Under the pieces are notes generated by a model. That model was not told the DNA's origin. It did no database searches and was given only the letters and a program-made list of their open reading frames with translations. Made by a program: the position numbers and the translations under genes. Of a DNA stretch of 47,092 bases, positions 19,101 to 27,241 are shown piece after piece. Positions within the stretch are counted from its first letter, which is position 1. Each line of letters opens with the position of its first letter. The stretch is from positions 1 to 47,092 of the forward strand of contig JANJXJ010000003.1 of NCBI GenBank assembly GCA_024709105.1, given 5' to 3'. Source of the stretch: Lentimicrobium sp. Its GTDB lineage: Bacteria > Bacteroidota > Bacteroidia > Bacteroidales > Lentimicrobiaceae.

Positions 19101-22100
19101 CTCAGGGTATCAGTGAAGACGGAAAACTCCTATCACCCCGGACACGCTGGGGCGGAATCATGCGTAAAATTGAATCAACCGATTTTGAAGCAGCCAATGT
19201 GGAATACATCGAATTCTGGCTGATGGACCCCTTCTCTGAAGTTGAGAATCACCGCGGAGGAGACCTGTACTTTAATCTGGGCGATGTATCGGAAGACGTG
19301 TTGCGTGACGGCAGAAAAGGATATGAGAATGGGCTGCCTACTTCAGCAGAAGTGAAAAATGTAGATACCACCATCTGGGGCCGGGTTCCAACACTTCAGG
19401 CGCTGGTATTTGCTTTCGACAACGATATTGCTGCCCGCCCGTTCCAGGATGTGGGATATGACGGACTCAGCGATGCCGATGAACGCACATTCTTTGATGA
19501 CAATTACCTGCAAGCCATTGCCAATCAGTATGGCACTGCTTCTGAGGCATATCTGCAGGCTTTTGAAGATCCTTCATCTGATAATTATCATTTTTTCAGA
19601 GGAAGTGACTACGATGAAGATCCTAAGTATGGCAGCGTAGTTGAACGCTACAAAAAATTCAACGGAGTAGAAGGCAACTCACCTGCTACAGAACAATCGA
19701 GCGAAGAGTTCCAGACTCAAGCCACCACTCTGCCCAACGTTGAAGACATTAACCGCGACAATACTCTGAATGAGCAGGAGAGATATTTCCAGTACAAGAT
19801 CAATCTGGCTCCTGAAAAAATGAACATCGGCGAAAACTACATTACCGACATATATACTGCCAACGATATTCCTCTCGAAAACGGAAAAAGAGGCAGTGTA
19901 AAATGGTATCAGTTCAAAATTCCGGTTCAGAGCCCTGATGTAGTTGTTGGTAACATTCAGGATTTTAAAAGCATTCGCTTTATGAGGATGTTCCTGAAAG
20001 ATTTTGAAGAAGAGATAATTCTCAGATTTGCCACCCTTGAGCTGGTGCGCGGTGAATGGAGAAAATATTACAGCAATCTGCTTGAGCCGGGCGAGTATAT
20101 TCCCGATCCCAATCAGAACCAAACCTCTTTTGATATTTCAACTGTAAGTATTGAAGAAAACGGAAGCCGTTCACCGGTGCCTTATGTACTTCCTCCTGAT
20201 ATTGAGCGCGAAATCAATGTTGGTACTACCAACTACCAGCGTTTGAATGAGCAGGCTATGGTACTCAAGGTTTGCAACCTGCTCGATGGTGATGCCCGCG
20301 GAACTTACAAAACCACCGACTTCGACTTCAGACAGTACAAAAGGCTGAAGATGTACATTCACGCCGAAAAGTCACTGGAACTGCAGGAGCTCGATAAGGG
20401 AGATGTTACAGTATTTATCAGAATTGGTTCTGACTTCACCCAGAACTACTATGAATATGAAGTTCCTGTGGAATTTACACCCTGGTTTACATCGGCAGCC
20501 AACGACCGGTTGATATGGCCGGATGCCAACCGAATGGATATTGAGCTCAGCAAGCTGGTAAATGCCAAACAGCAACGCAACGATGAAATGGGATCTCCAG
20601 GGTCAATGATTACCGTACTTACACCCTATGAAGTTTTTGATGGAGAAAACAAGATTACTGTGGTGGGTATGCCCAGCCTGAGCGATATAAAAGCGTTTAT
20701 GATTGGGGTGAGAAATCCTAAAAAACGGTTTATTCAGGACAATGATGACGGTGATCCCAAATGCGCCGAAATCTGGGTAAATGAACTCAGGCTTACCGAT
20801 TTTGACGAATCACACGGTTTTGCAGCAACTGCCCGCCTGGCGGCCAACCTGGCTGACCTTGGTAATGTAGTGGTTTCAGGAAGCTACTCCACTCCAGGCT
20901 TTGGGAGTATTGAAAAGAAAGTGGGAGAAAGGTCGCAGGAAACCACCACTCAGTTTGATGTTGCTACGAACATTCAGCTTGGAAAATTCTTCCCCGAAAA
21001 ATCCGGAATCAAAATTCCCATGCACATTGACTATTCTGAAATGCGCATGACACCCAAGTACGACCCTCTTGATCCTGATGTTCATTATAAGGAAGTTATC
21101 AGCGACCTGACGAAAACCGAAAGAGACTCTGTGCGAAACAAGGTACAGGATTTCACCCGCCGAACCAACATTAATTTTGTAAATGTTCGTAAAGACCGGG
21201 TAGGCACCGGAGGTAAAAACAGAATTTACAGCATTGAAAACTTTGATTTTACCTACGCATATTCCGAGATATACCATAAAAATGTGGATCTGGAATACGA
21301 CAGCCGCAAACAATACCGCGGAGGGATCGGATACAACTTTATATATAATCCCAAGCCCGTTAAACCGCTGCAGAATGTTAAGTTCCTGCAAAGCAAATCG
21401 CTGGCCATTGTAAAAGACTTCAATTTCTATTACATGCCCAAGATGTTCTCTTTCAGAACTGATATGAACCGGCAATACAACGAGCGTTTGCTGCGCAACA
21501 AAAGCGATGCTCTTATAATTCTGGAACCTACATATACAAAAAGCTGGGACTGGAATCGTTTGTTTGATCTCAAATACGACATAGCTCAATCGCTCAAATT
21601 AGAATACAATGCAAATGCAAATGCCTATGTAAAGGAGCCTCCCGGACGTATCAGCCGCAGCGATGATGATTATCAGGCTGTAAGAGACTCTATTTGGGAC
21701 GAAATTATGAACTTCGGAAGCATGAACAGGTTTACCCAAAACATGAACCTGAATTACATTGTACCTATCAATAAAATTCCACTCTTTAACTGGGTTAACC
21801 TTAACACCCGTTATTCAAGCACCTTCAGGTGGGAAGCATCTCCCAGATCTATTCAGGAGCGAATGGGTAATACCATCGAGAACAGCAACACCATCAACAT
21901 CAATGGTAATGCCAGGTTAACCAATTTATACAATAAGTGGGGATTCCTCAGGAAACTAACCCAGCCCGCCCGCGGACAAACACCACCAAGGCCCGGTCCT
22001 GGTGGACGAATGGCTCCTGAACAAAAAGAACAACCCCCGGCACCTGAAGAAGCCGACTCTGCAAACCTTGCCAAAAAGTCACCACAAATTGCCAAAATAC

Positions 22101-23461
22101 TAGGCATCGGAGTGGTAAAACTGATTATTGGTTTTAAAGATGTACAGATTAACTATACCGAGTCTAATGGCACATTGCTGCCAGGATTTCTGCCTCAGCC
22201 AGATATCCTTGGGAACAACCTCAGTGCAATGGCACCTGGTATGGGATTTGCTTTTGGAAGTCAAAGAGACCTGAGATACGAAGCTGCAGAGAAAGGATGG
22301 CTCACAGCCGACTCGCTGCTCAATACTGCGTATGTAACCCGGCTTACCAAAAATCTTACTGCCAGGGCAACCTATGAGCCTTTCCCTGAGTTCAGGATTG
22401 AATTTACTGCCGATAAAACCGAATCATTCGGGCATCAGGAGTACTTCAAGGCAGATAAAGATGGTAATTTCGGTATTTCATCTCCTCAGGACAGAGGGTC
22501 TTACAGTATTTCGTTCTTCACCCTTAAAACAGCTTTCAAAAAAGATGATGATGAAAACATCTCCCCGGTTTTTGAAGATTTTAAGGAATACCGTTCGGTT
22601 ATTGCGGCAAGGCTCGGAGCGCTCAACCCCAATTCTGTTGGAGTAGACAGCCTTGGTTATGCTCAGGGATATGGACCTGCCTCACAGGATGTGCTTATTC
22701 CTGCTTTTATTGCAGCCTATTCGGGCAAAGACCCGATTAAGGTAAGCCTTTCACCTTTCCCAAAAATCCCGATGCCCAACTGGCGATTCTCCTATTCAGG
22801 ACTTTCGAAAATTGAATTCTTTAAAAAATACCTGAAACAACTTACTATTTCTCATTCTTACAGGTCAACCTATTCGGTTGGAAATTACATCTCAAATGTT
22901 GATTTTCTGCAAAATATGGGGTTTCCTGCAGGGTTTGATGCAGCCGGCAACTTTATCACACAAAACCGGATTGAAATCATTACCATTACCGAGCAGTTCA
23001 GCCCGCTCATCAACTTTGATATGACCTGGAACAACAGCCTGCTCTCAAGAATAGAGATAAAAAAATCAAGAAGCCTTTCGCTTAGTTTTGTTAACAATCA
23101 GGTAACAGAGGTAACCGGAAACGAGTTGGTAATTGGTGTCGGATACCGGTTTAAAGATGTAAAACTAAATCTTTCAAGCGGAGGAAGACGTCAGCAACTG
23201 AAGAGTGACCTGAATGTTAAACTTGACCTTTCGGTGCGCGACAACAAGTCAATCTTGCGCAGGCTCGATGAGGAAATAAATCAGATTTCAACAGGAAACA
23301 GAATAGTTTCGATCAACTCCTCTGCCGATTACATGATTAATCAAAGGTTTAATCTGAGGTTGTTCTTCGATAAAACCATTACCAATCCCTTCATTTCGTC
23401 ACAATTCCCGAACTCAACTACCAATGCAGGAGTTAGCCTGAGGTTTACACTGGCTCAGTAA
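16157..23461 (+). CDS. sprA: Type IX secretion outer-membrane translocon SprA (Sov)
   Basis: At about 2434 aa this has the size of SprA, the very large outer-membrane barrel through which T9SS cargo leaves the cell and which is also needed for gliding in motile relatives. Recognised stretches include I-H-I-G-G-E-V-F-D-R-I-F-G-G-N-T-I-D-I near residue 170, T-S-Y-I-D-D-F-E-G-A-K-S-S-I-D-L near 855 and A-E-I-W-V-N-E-L-R-L-T-D-F near 1540. The C-terminus is rich in alternating strand patterns. A Pro-rich low-complexity insert lies near residues 1935-1975. The start is uncertain: the frame begins with GTG at 16157 and has no early ATG, but a hydrophobic signal segment lies at ~24-42. TTG at 16211 is an alternative. 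A T9SS cargo gene occurs at 30.3-31.7 kb. Confidence 0.96.
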   Translation: MQPGTINSIFTHTKHLSSLERIAKYLIRIVVFLSVISITWAIPASNEIWQSPQTSPVPAAPPDTTKPGGNLPYPLPQPDPGQPLQPSDKNKMFLGTPSNITEDFIYNPATNSFDYVRKAGELQLTSPSNLNFEEYKELDLDRSLNNFWREKAVSSGQTATRSGIIPQIHIGGEVFDRIFGGNTIDIRPQGSAEVTFGILSNRRDDPALDIRQRKTTNFDFQQRIQMSVMAKIGDKIEFNTNYNTEATFDFENKLKLKYEGKEDEIIKLIEAGDVTFPLNSTLITGSQSLFGLKTQMQFGKATVTGVFSQQKSETQTITVQGGAQTSKFSVRALDYEENRHFFLAQYFVDNYDQALSQLPIINSNINITKIEVWVTNIGPAVTDNRNLVALMDLGERKPYNPTISPTIGASAFPDNGSNNMISRFDTTRIRNINLVTEYLTGAPFGYVSGTDFEKVENARRLNANEYTFNSKLGFISLNSTLNPDQVLAVAFQYTVIGQDSIFQVGEFSDQGITPPNTLMVKLLKSTALNTRIPMWNLMMKNVYNIGAFQLNREDFILNILYSGNENTVPTGYFTEGREGVKGVPLIRLFNFDNLDPQLNPPHDGLFDFIDNAARQGGTIQSSNGRVFFTVREPFGSYLRNKLEDKELADKYCYDSLYTLTKSGAQQYPDKNRFLIDGQYKSTAGSEISLNALNVPQGSVRVTAGGIPLTENVDYTVDYTLGRVKIINEGILNSGTPVNISLENNATFNLQTQTMMGLHVDYRVNKDLMIGATVINLHERPLTQKTNFGQEPISNTMWGMDFNYQTESMMLTRLIDKLPFYSTKTPSRIQFNGEFAHFIPGHSKAVGKTGTSYIDDFEGAKSSIDLKNTGTWFLASTPQGQISRDMFPEAAPGTGLSYGFNRAKLAWYTIDPLFYDRNSNLRPKNVSKDELSRNSVRLVRESEVFPNADPPNGQPMNLPVLNLAFFPEERGPYNFDVLPGGLSQGISEDGKLLSPRTRWGGIMRKIESTDFEAANVEYIEFWLMDPFSEVENHRGGDLYFNLGDVSEDVLRDGRKGYENGLPTSAEVKNVDTTIWGRVPTLQALVFAFDNDIAARPFQDVGYDGLSDADERTFFDDNYLQAIANQYGTASEAYLQAFEDPSSDNYHFFRGSDYDEDPKYGSVVERYKKFNGVEGNSPATEQSSEEFQTQATTLPNVEDINRDNTLNEQERYFQYKINLAPEKMNIGENYITDIYTANDIPLENGKRGSVKWYQFKIPVQSPDVVVGNIQDFKSIRFMRMFLKDFEEEIILRFATLELVRGEWRKYYSNLLEPGEYIPDPNQNQTSFDISTVSIEENGSRSPVPYVLPPDIEREINVGTTNYQRLNEQAMVLKVCNLLDGDARGTYKTTDFDFRQYKRLKMYIHAEKSLELQELDKGDVTVFIRIGSDFTQNYYEYEVPVEFTPWFTSAANDRLIWPDANRMDIELSKLVNAKQQRNDEMGSPGSMITVLTPYEVFDGENKITVVGMPSLSDIKAFMIGVRNPKKRFIQDNDDGDPKCAEIWVNELRLTDFDESHGFAATARLAANLADLGNVVVSGSYSTPGFGSIEKKVGERSQETTTQFDVATNIQLGKFFPEKSGIKIPMHIDYSEMRMTPKYDPLDPDVHYKEVISDLTKTERDSVRNKVQDFTRRTNINFVNVRKDRVGTGGKNRIYSIENFDFTYAYSEIYHKNVDLEYDSRKQYRGGIGYNFIYNPKPVKPLQNVKFLQSKSLAIVKDFNFYYMPKMFSFRTDMNRQYNERLLRNKSDALIILEPTYTKSWDWNRLFDLKYDIAQSLKLEYNANANAYVKEPPGRISRSDDDYQAVRDSIWDEIMNFGSMNRFTQNMNLNYIVPINKIPLFNWVNLNTRYSSTFRWEASPRSIQERMGNTIENSNTININGNARLTNLYNKWGFLRKLTQPARGQTPPRPGPGGRMAPEQKEQPPAPEEADSANLAKKSPQIAKILGIGVVKLIIGFKDVQINYTESNGTLLPGFLPQPDILGNNLSAMAPGMGFAFGSQRDLRYEAAEKGWLTADSLLNTAYVTRLTKNLTARATYEPFPEFRIEFTADKTESFGHQEYFKADKDGNFGISSPQDRGSYSISFFTLKTAFKKDDDENISPVFEDFKEYRSVIAARLGALNPNSVGVDSLGYAQGYGPASQDVLIPAFIAAYSGKDPIKVSLSPFPKIPMPNWRFSYSGLSKIEFFKKYLKQLTISHSYRSTYSVGNYISNVDFLQNMGFPAGFDAAGNFITQNRIEIITITEQFSPLINFDMTWNNSLLSRIEIKKSRSLSLSFVNNQVTEVTGNELVIGVGYRFKDVKLNLSSGGRRQQLKSDLNVKLDLSVRDNKSILRRLDEEINQISTGNRIVSINSSADYMINQRFNLRLFFDKTITNPFISSQFPNSTTNAGVSLRFTLAQ

Positions 23462-23482
23462 GGGTACCAGTTCATGATAAAT

Positions 23483-23513
23483 AAACAGCTGTCTTATTTC
23501 CGGACAGCTGTTT
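23483..23513. terminator. Bidirectional terminator shared by sprA and the parA-like gene
   Basis: Perfect 11-bp stem AAACAGCTGTC (23483-23493) / GACAGCTGTTT (23503-23513) with a 9-nt loop, flanked by T-rich sequence on the plus strand (TTATTTC) and A/T-rich sequence on the other side. It lies 22 bp past the sprA stop. The last codons and the stop of the convergent ParA gene are inside the loop and one arm, so the hairpin is partly coding. Confidence 0.85.
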
Positions 23514-24243
23514 TTATTTCTGTCCATAAATCGGCAAAAGCCTTTGCTGCATCAGAGGATGGTTTGAACTCCACTACCGGTTTCCTGAACTGCCCCATAC
23601 GTTCCACATCGCTGAGATAAGGAATTGTTGTATGGCAAAAGTTTCTGCCGGAGCCTTCCCATTCATCCAGAATACTTCTCTGAAGGCTTTTTCTTCTGTC
23701 AACCATCGAAAAGAATCCAAGAACTCTGGTTTTTTTTCCGGCCTTATGATTTTTAAGAAAATCTGCAAGATCTTCATGCGTTTTAACTGATAAAGTAGTG
23801 GGAACAACAGGCAAGAGCAGCAAATCAGAAGCCGAAAAAATACTTTCACTTAGAAAGGAAATTCCCGGGGGGCAATCCAGAAAGACCCACTTATAGTTAT
23901 CCTTAACCTGATCTATCATTTCAGCAATTCGGTCCCCGGGTCGTTTCATTTTTATCAGTTGCTCCTCGGTTTTGCGAAACGATATGGAAGCCGGAAGAAT
24001 ATCGAGATGTACAAGAGATGTGCTTTTAATATTTTCCTGAAGCGGTGATTTGCCCTTGAGCAGGGCTTTAACCGTGGTTTTAATTTTGGGCTTAACCTTA
24101 AGATAAAATGTTGAGGAAGCCTGAGGGTCGAGGTCAATAAGCAGCGTTTTCTCACCATCAAGCGCAGCCAGAGCTGCCAGGTTAACGGCTGCGGCTGTTT
24201 TTCCCACACCGCCTTTTATACTGAAAACCGAAATTGTGTACAT
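23494..24243 (-). CDS. Orphan ParA/MinD-family ATPase
   Basis: A 249-aa Walker-type ATPase with the deviant Walker A motif K-G-G-V-G-K-T-A at residues 10-17, L-I-D-L-D-P-Q-A-S-S near 36, and the Walker B-like V-F-L-D-C-P-P-G near 119. These features define ParA/Soj proteins that partition DNA or position protein complexes. No ParB gene or parS-like site is adjacent, so chromosome partitioning cannot be assumed; placing envelope or secretion machinery is another option. It points toward sprA and shares its terminator, and is divergent from gcvH with a 250-bp gap. Confidence 0.87.
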   Translation of the reverse strand: MYTISVFSIKGGVGKTAAAVNLAALAALDGEKTLLIDLDPQASSTFYLKVKPKIKTTVKALLKGKSPLQENIKSTSLVHLDILPASISFRKTEEQLIKMKRPGDRIAEMIDQVKDNYKWVFLDCPPGISFLSESIFSASDLLLLPVVPTTLSVKTHEDLADFLKNHKAGKKTRVLGFFSMVDRRKSLQRSILDEWEGSGRNFCHTTIPYLSDVERMGQFRKPVVEFKPSSDAAKAFADLWTEIKTAVRK

Positions 24244-24427
24244 CAGGAAACTACATTTTAATTATGAATGAATACCCGTATCACTTTCCGGTAAAAATAA
24301 TGAAATATTACTGAAAAACAAACCATTATCTATATCCTTTGACTGCCTTACTATGCTCTCCTTAATCAAACTTATTGTGTATTTAATTGTTTTTAAGCAA
24401 CTTAACAATACAATTATTTCTTTAATA

Positions 24428-24462
24428 TTTGGTATGATAATATTATGCTTTTACTAATTTTG
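24428..24462 (+). promoter_or_regulatory. Candidate Bacteroidetes-type promoter of gcvH
   Basis: TTTG (24428-24431) and TAATTTTG (24455-24462) separated by 23 bp, about 30 bp upstream of the gcvH ATG. This is the best-formed promoter of the divergent parA/gcvH interval. Confidence 0.65.
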
Positions 24463-24493
24463 AGGCCTGAACACAACATTAAAACCTTATATC

Positions 24494-24874
24494 ATGAACA
24501 TTCCCAGTAACCTTAAGTACACAAAAGAACACGAGTGGATAAAAGTTGAAGGCGATGTTGCACTTATAGGTGTAACAGAGTATGCACAATCTGAATTGGG
24601 CGACATCGTGTTTATTGAAGTTGAGACAGTTGGCGAAACTCTGTCGGCTGGTGATACTTTTGGAACCATTGAAGCTGTTAAAACAGTGAGCGACCTTTAT
24701 CTCCCGGTTTCAGGAGAAATTCTTGAGTTCAACGAAAGCCTCAACAGTTCACCCGAGTTGGTTAACTCAGATGCTTTTGGCGAAGGATGGATCATTAAAA
24801 TCAAACTGAGCAATCCTGCTGAACTTGATTCGTTGCTGAGCGCTGATGCTTATGCAGAATTAATCGGCATCTGA
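24494..24874 (+). CDS. gcvH: Glycine cleavage system H protein
   Basis: A 126-aa lipoyl carrier that shuttles the aminomethyl group between the P, T and L proteins of the glycine cleavage complex. It has the family start (Y-T-K-E-H-E-W-I), G-D-I-V-F-I-E-V near 36 and the lipoylation motif I-E-A-V-K-T-V-S-D with the modified lysine at Lys63. Length is standard. gcvP and gcvT are not in the window. It lies between sprA and a VanZ-like gene, an arrangement seen in many Bacteroidota. Confidence 0.97.
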   Translation: MNIPSNLKYTKEHEWIKVEGDVALIGVTEYAQSELGDIVFIEVETVGETLSAGDTFGTIEAVKTVSDLYLPVSGEILEFNESLNSSPELVNSDAFGEGWIIKIKLSNPAELDSLLSADAYAELIGI

Positions 24875-24900
24875 TCAAAGCTCAACCTTGTAAACAATAC

Positions 24901-25317
24901 ATGCCGGGATTCGTAAGAAACCTTTGGCCTGCTTTGCTTTGGCTCACCGGGTTATTGGTTATCACACTAATCCCGGGTAATTTTGTGCCAAAAACAAAAG
25001 GTTTCTGGAGTCATTTGTCGGCCGACAAAATTATTCACCTGGTTTTATTTGCCGGCCAGAGTTTTTTGCTGTTGAAAGGATTAGCAAAACAATATCCTGA
25101 AAAGTCAGGACGTTATAAACTTAAAGTTGTTTTGCTGCTGTCAGTTATGCTGGCAGCCTTAACCGAAGTGTTGCAATGGCTTCTGCCCATCAAAAGAGAT
25201 GGTAATTTTTTTGATGGTTTGGCAAATATTGTTGGTATAACTATCGGATTAACAGCATATTTGCTTGTTGTCAGGAAAAAATATCAAAAGTTGAAAACCA
25301 AGCAAAAAATTGATTAA
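24901..25317 (+). CDS. VanZ-like small membrane protein
   Basis: A 138-aa protein with about four membrane helices and the VanZ-family pattern: L-I-P-G-N near 24, S-A-D-K-I-I-H-L-V-L-F-A-G near 40 and T-E-V-L-Q-W-L-L-P-I-K-R-D-G-N-F-F-D-G-L-A-N-I-V-G near 79. VanZ domains are tied to teicoplanin resistance in enterococci, but the short Bacteroidetes homologues have no known role. The gene starts 26 bp after gcvH and is probably co-transcribed with it and with tonB. Confidence 0.85.
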   Translation: MPGFVRNLWPALLWLTGLLVITLIPGNFVPKTKGFWSHLSADKIIHLVLFAGQSFLLLKGLAKQYPEKSGRYKLKVVLLLSVMLAALTEVLQWLLPIKRDGNFFDGLANIVGITIGLTAYLLVVRKKYQKLKTKQKID

Positions 25318-25371
25318 TTTAGCGCACTGCCAAACGGGTAGTTTCCCGAGAAAAAAAAGTAAGTAAACCAT

Positions 25372-26055
25372 ATGGAAGCAAAGAAAACCCCAAAAGCCGA
25401 TCTTGAGAAAAAGCGTGGTCTTTTTGTACAGATTGGTCTCATCGTTGCCCTGGCGGCAATGCTGGTTGCCTTTGAATGGAAGACGTATGATGCCAGGCAA
25501 TTGGATCTGGGCGGACGTCAGGCTGAGGCAATTGAGGAGGAGATGATTGAAATTACTCAACAAAACAAGCCTCCCCCACCACCTGCACCTCCTCCAACCA
25601 CAACTCTGATCAATATTGTTCAGGACAATGTTGAGATTGAGGACGATTTTATGATTGATGCTGAAGCCAATCAGCTGACTGAGATTCCAACTTACGTTCC
25701 TCCGGCAGTAACTGAAGAAGAAGAAGTTGCCGAAGCTGAAATTTTTACCGTAGTTGAAGATCAGCCAACATTTCCGGGAGGTGATGAAGCACGAATCCGC
25801 TTCCTTACCAACAACATTAAATATCCGCAAATGGCCCGCGAAAGTTCAATCCAGGGTACTGTATATGTAACCTTTGTTGTTGAGCGCGACGGATCAGTAA
25901 CTGACGTAAGGGTACTTCGTGGTATCGGCGGCGGTTGCGACGAGGAAGCCATCAGGGTTATCAAAGCCATGCCAAAATGGGTTCCCGGAAAACAAAGGGG
26001 CAAACCTGTACGTGTTCAGTTCAACATGCCCATCAAATTCACTCTCGCCGGATAA
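25372..26055 (+). CDS. tonB: TonB-family energy transducer
   Basis: A 227-aa protein with one N-terminal membrane helix (about residues 19-36), a Pro-rich linker (P-P-P-P-P-A-P-P-P near 64), an acidic spacer, and a C-terminal TonB domain (about 145-226) with Y-P-x-x-A-R-E-S-x-I-Q-G-T-V-Y-V-T-F-V-V and A-M-P-K-W-V-P-G-K. TonB couples the inner-membrane proton gradient to outer-membrane receptors. ExbB and ExbD are not adjacent. It could serve the TonB-dependent receptor at 31.9 kb, but that is inference. Confidence 0.92.
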   Translation: MEAKKTPKADLEKKRGLFVQIGLIVALAAMLVAFEWKTYDARQLDLGGRQAEAIEEEMIEITQQNKPPPPPAPPPTTTLINIVQDNVEIEDDFMIDAEANQLTEIPTYVPPAVTEEEEVAEAEIFTVVEDQPTFPGGDEARIRFLTNNIKYPQMARESSIQGTVYVTFVVERDGSVTDVRVLRGIGGGCDEEAIRVIKAMPKWVPGKQRGKPVRVQFNMPIKFTLAG

Positions 26056-26079
26056 GATTTTGTCTGCATAATTTTTATT

Positions 26080-26105
26080 GCCCGCCTTTCGGCGGGCTTT
26101 TTTTT
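26080..26105 (+). terminator. Rho-independent terminator after tonB
   Basis: Stem GCCCGCC (26080-26086) / GGCGGGC (26091-26097), TTTC loop, then eight T residues. It closes the gcvH-vanZ-tonB run. Confidence 0.92.
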
Positions 26106-26253
26106 GCATAAATTTCTCTCAAATTTAACTGAAAGCTGAGATCAGGCAAAACAGATATAGGAAAAACAGGTTTTTCAGTTTCTCATTCCCCGGTTTTCTT
26201 ATTTATAAACCGCTTACTTCAGGTAGTCATTTTGAGTGAATTCATGTCCTGTA

Positions 26254-26306
26254 CAGAAAACTATAATTCCTGAATGAAAAAAGAATCACAGGAATTATAG
26301 TTTCTG
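26254..26306. repeat. Long near-perfect inverted repeat (hairpin)
   Basis: Fifteen perfect base pairs AAACTATAATTCCTG (26258-26272) / CAGGAATTATAGTTT (26289-26303), extended by a further CAG/CTG after a one-base bulge, around a 16-nt A-rich loop. It is the strongest structure in the first half of the 647-bp gap after tonB. No T-run follows, so it is not a typical terminator, and no ORF is linked to it. Confidence 0.7.
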
Positions 26307-26443
26307 CATTAGTTAAAGCCTGCTTAAAAATAATCAAAAGTCATATTGGCCGTAACTTACAAAGTTAAATAAGAACAAAATTGCATAATATTGATGAGGT
26401 TTCCTCATTTTTCCATACCCCATTCGATGAACTGAAGATGCGA

Positions 26444-26648
26444 AATCCCGCAGGGATTACCCATCAATACTCCTCAGTGCAATTGGGGGTTATATGATAC
26501 GATCTGAAAAGCAGAACCCCGAAGTGGGTTCCCCCATGATAAAGGGCAACCCTTACAGGGTTGTTTTGCTTGCCGATCCATTAACCCCCGGTTGGGCAAG
26601 CCACACCGGGGGGTATTAAAGGGAAACTCCTAACGGAGTTTTAAGCAG
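26444..26648 (+). repeat. Dispersed multi-palindrome repeat, copy A
   Basis: The core (26497-26648) matches copy B at 36214-36366 with about 15 differences by eye. Within it are four short palindromes: AACCC/GGGTT, AACCCT-TAC-AGGGTT, a 9-bp ACCCCCGGT/ACCGGGGGT stem around a GGC-AA-GCC centre, and AAACTCC-TAAC-GGAGTTT. Copy A has one more palindrome just upstream (AATCCC-GCA-GGGATT, 26444-26458) that copy B lacks. The preceding stretch 26106-26443 holds the separate inverted repeat and no gene that I can support. Confidence 0.75.
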
Positions 26649-26702
26649 ACACTAAGTGTGGCACATTACTTGCGTCAATAACAACAGATAAAATGCACAA
26701 CT

Positions 26703-27182
26703 ATGAGAACTAAATCAGCATTCATCCTTTTGTTACTTTTTTCGATGGCATTGGTTTCAAATGCCCAGAATTATACAACATCAGCCGGTGCCAGGCTCGG
26801 CTACTTTAACGGCGTTTCTGTCAAACATTTTGTTTCAGGATCAAATGCTTTAGAGGGCATTGCATCCTTCCGCTGGGGCGGATTTGTGGTAACAGGGCTG
26901 TATGAATGGCAAAAACCCATCAAAGGAGCCAGAAATCTGGACTATTTTCTGGGGCTTGGCGGACATATAGGAGTCTGGCATTCGGACAGGTATTACTGGT
27001 ACGACAGCAAACGGGACGGAAACTTTGCCATTTTGGGGATTGATTTTATTGCCGGGCTGGAATACACCTTTACCGAAGTACCATTTAATGTGGGAATTGA
27101 CTGGAAACCTGCATTTAACCTTGTAGGCGACCACCATTGGTGGGGTGACGGCATGGCACTTTCCATCAGATATACCTTCTGA
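26703..27182 (+). CDS. Small secreted beta-barrel-like protein of unknown function
   Basis: A 159-aa protein with a clear signal peptide (M-R-T-K-S-A-F-I-L-L-L-L-F-S-M-A-L, cleavage near N-A-Q). The mature part is rich in Gly, Trp and Tyr in alternating patterns (for example L-D-Y-F-L-G-L-G-G-H-I-G-V) and ends in the aromatic S-I-R-Y-T-F typical of outer-membrane barrels, suggesting an eight-stranded barrel. I recognise no named family. It is flanked upstream by the repeat region and downstream by a shared terminator. Confidence 0.65.
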   Translation: MRTKSAFILLLLFSMALVSNAQNYTTSAGARLGYFNGVSVKHFVSGSNALEGIASFRWGGFVVTGLYEWQKPIKGARNLDYFLGLGGHIGVWHSDRYYWYDSKRDGNFAILGIDFIAGLEYTFTEVPFNVGIDWKPAFNLVGDHHWWGDGMALSIRYTF

Positions 27183-27185
27183 TTT

Positions 27186-27225
27186 AAAAAAAAGCAGCAG
27201 CCCGGGCGGACTGCTGCTTTTTTTT
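27186..27225. terminator. Bidirectional terminator
   Basis: GCAGCAG (27194-27200) / CTGCTGC (27211-27217) stem extended by an A8 run on the left and a T8 run on the right. It lies between the convergent beta-barrel and esterase genes and would work in both directions. Confidence 0.88.
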
Positions 27226-27241
27226 GCAAGAATTCCTATTG

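Noticed and set aside
20876-21589. 237-codon antisense frame inside sprA
   Set aside because: It lies fully opposite a well-supported gene and has no recognisable domain; long antisense frames are expected in a 7.3-kb gene.
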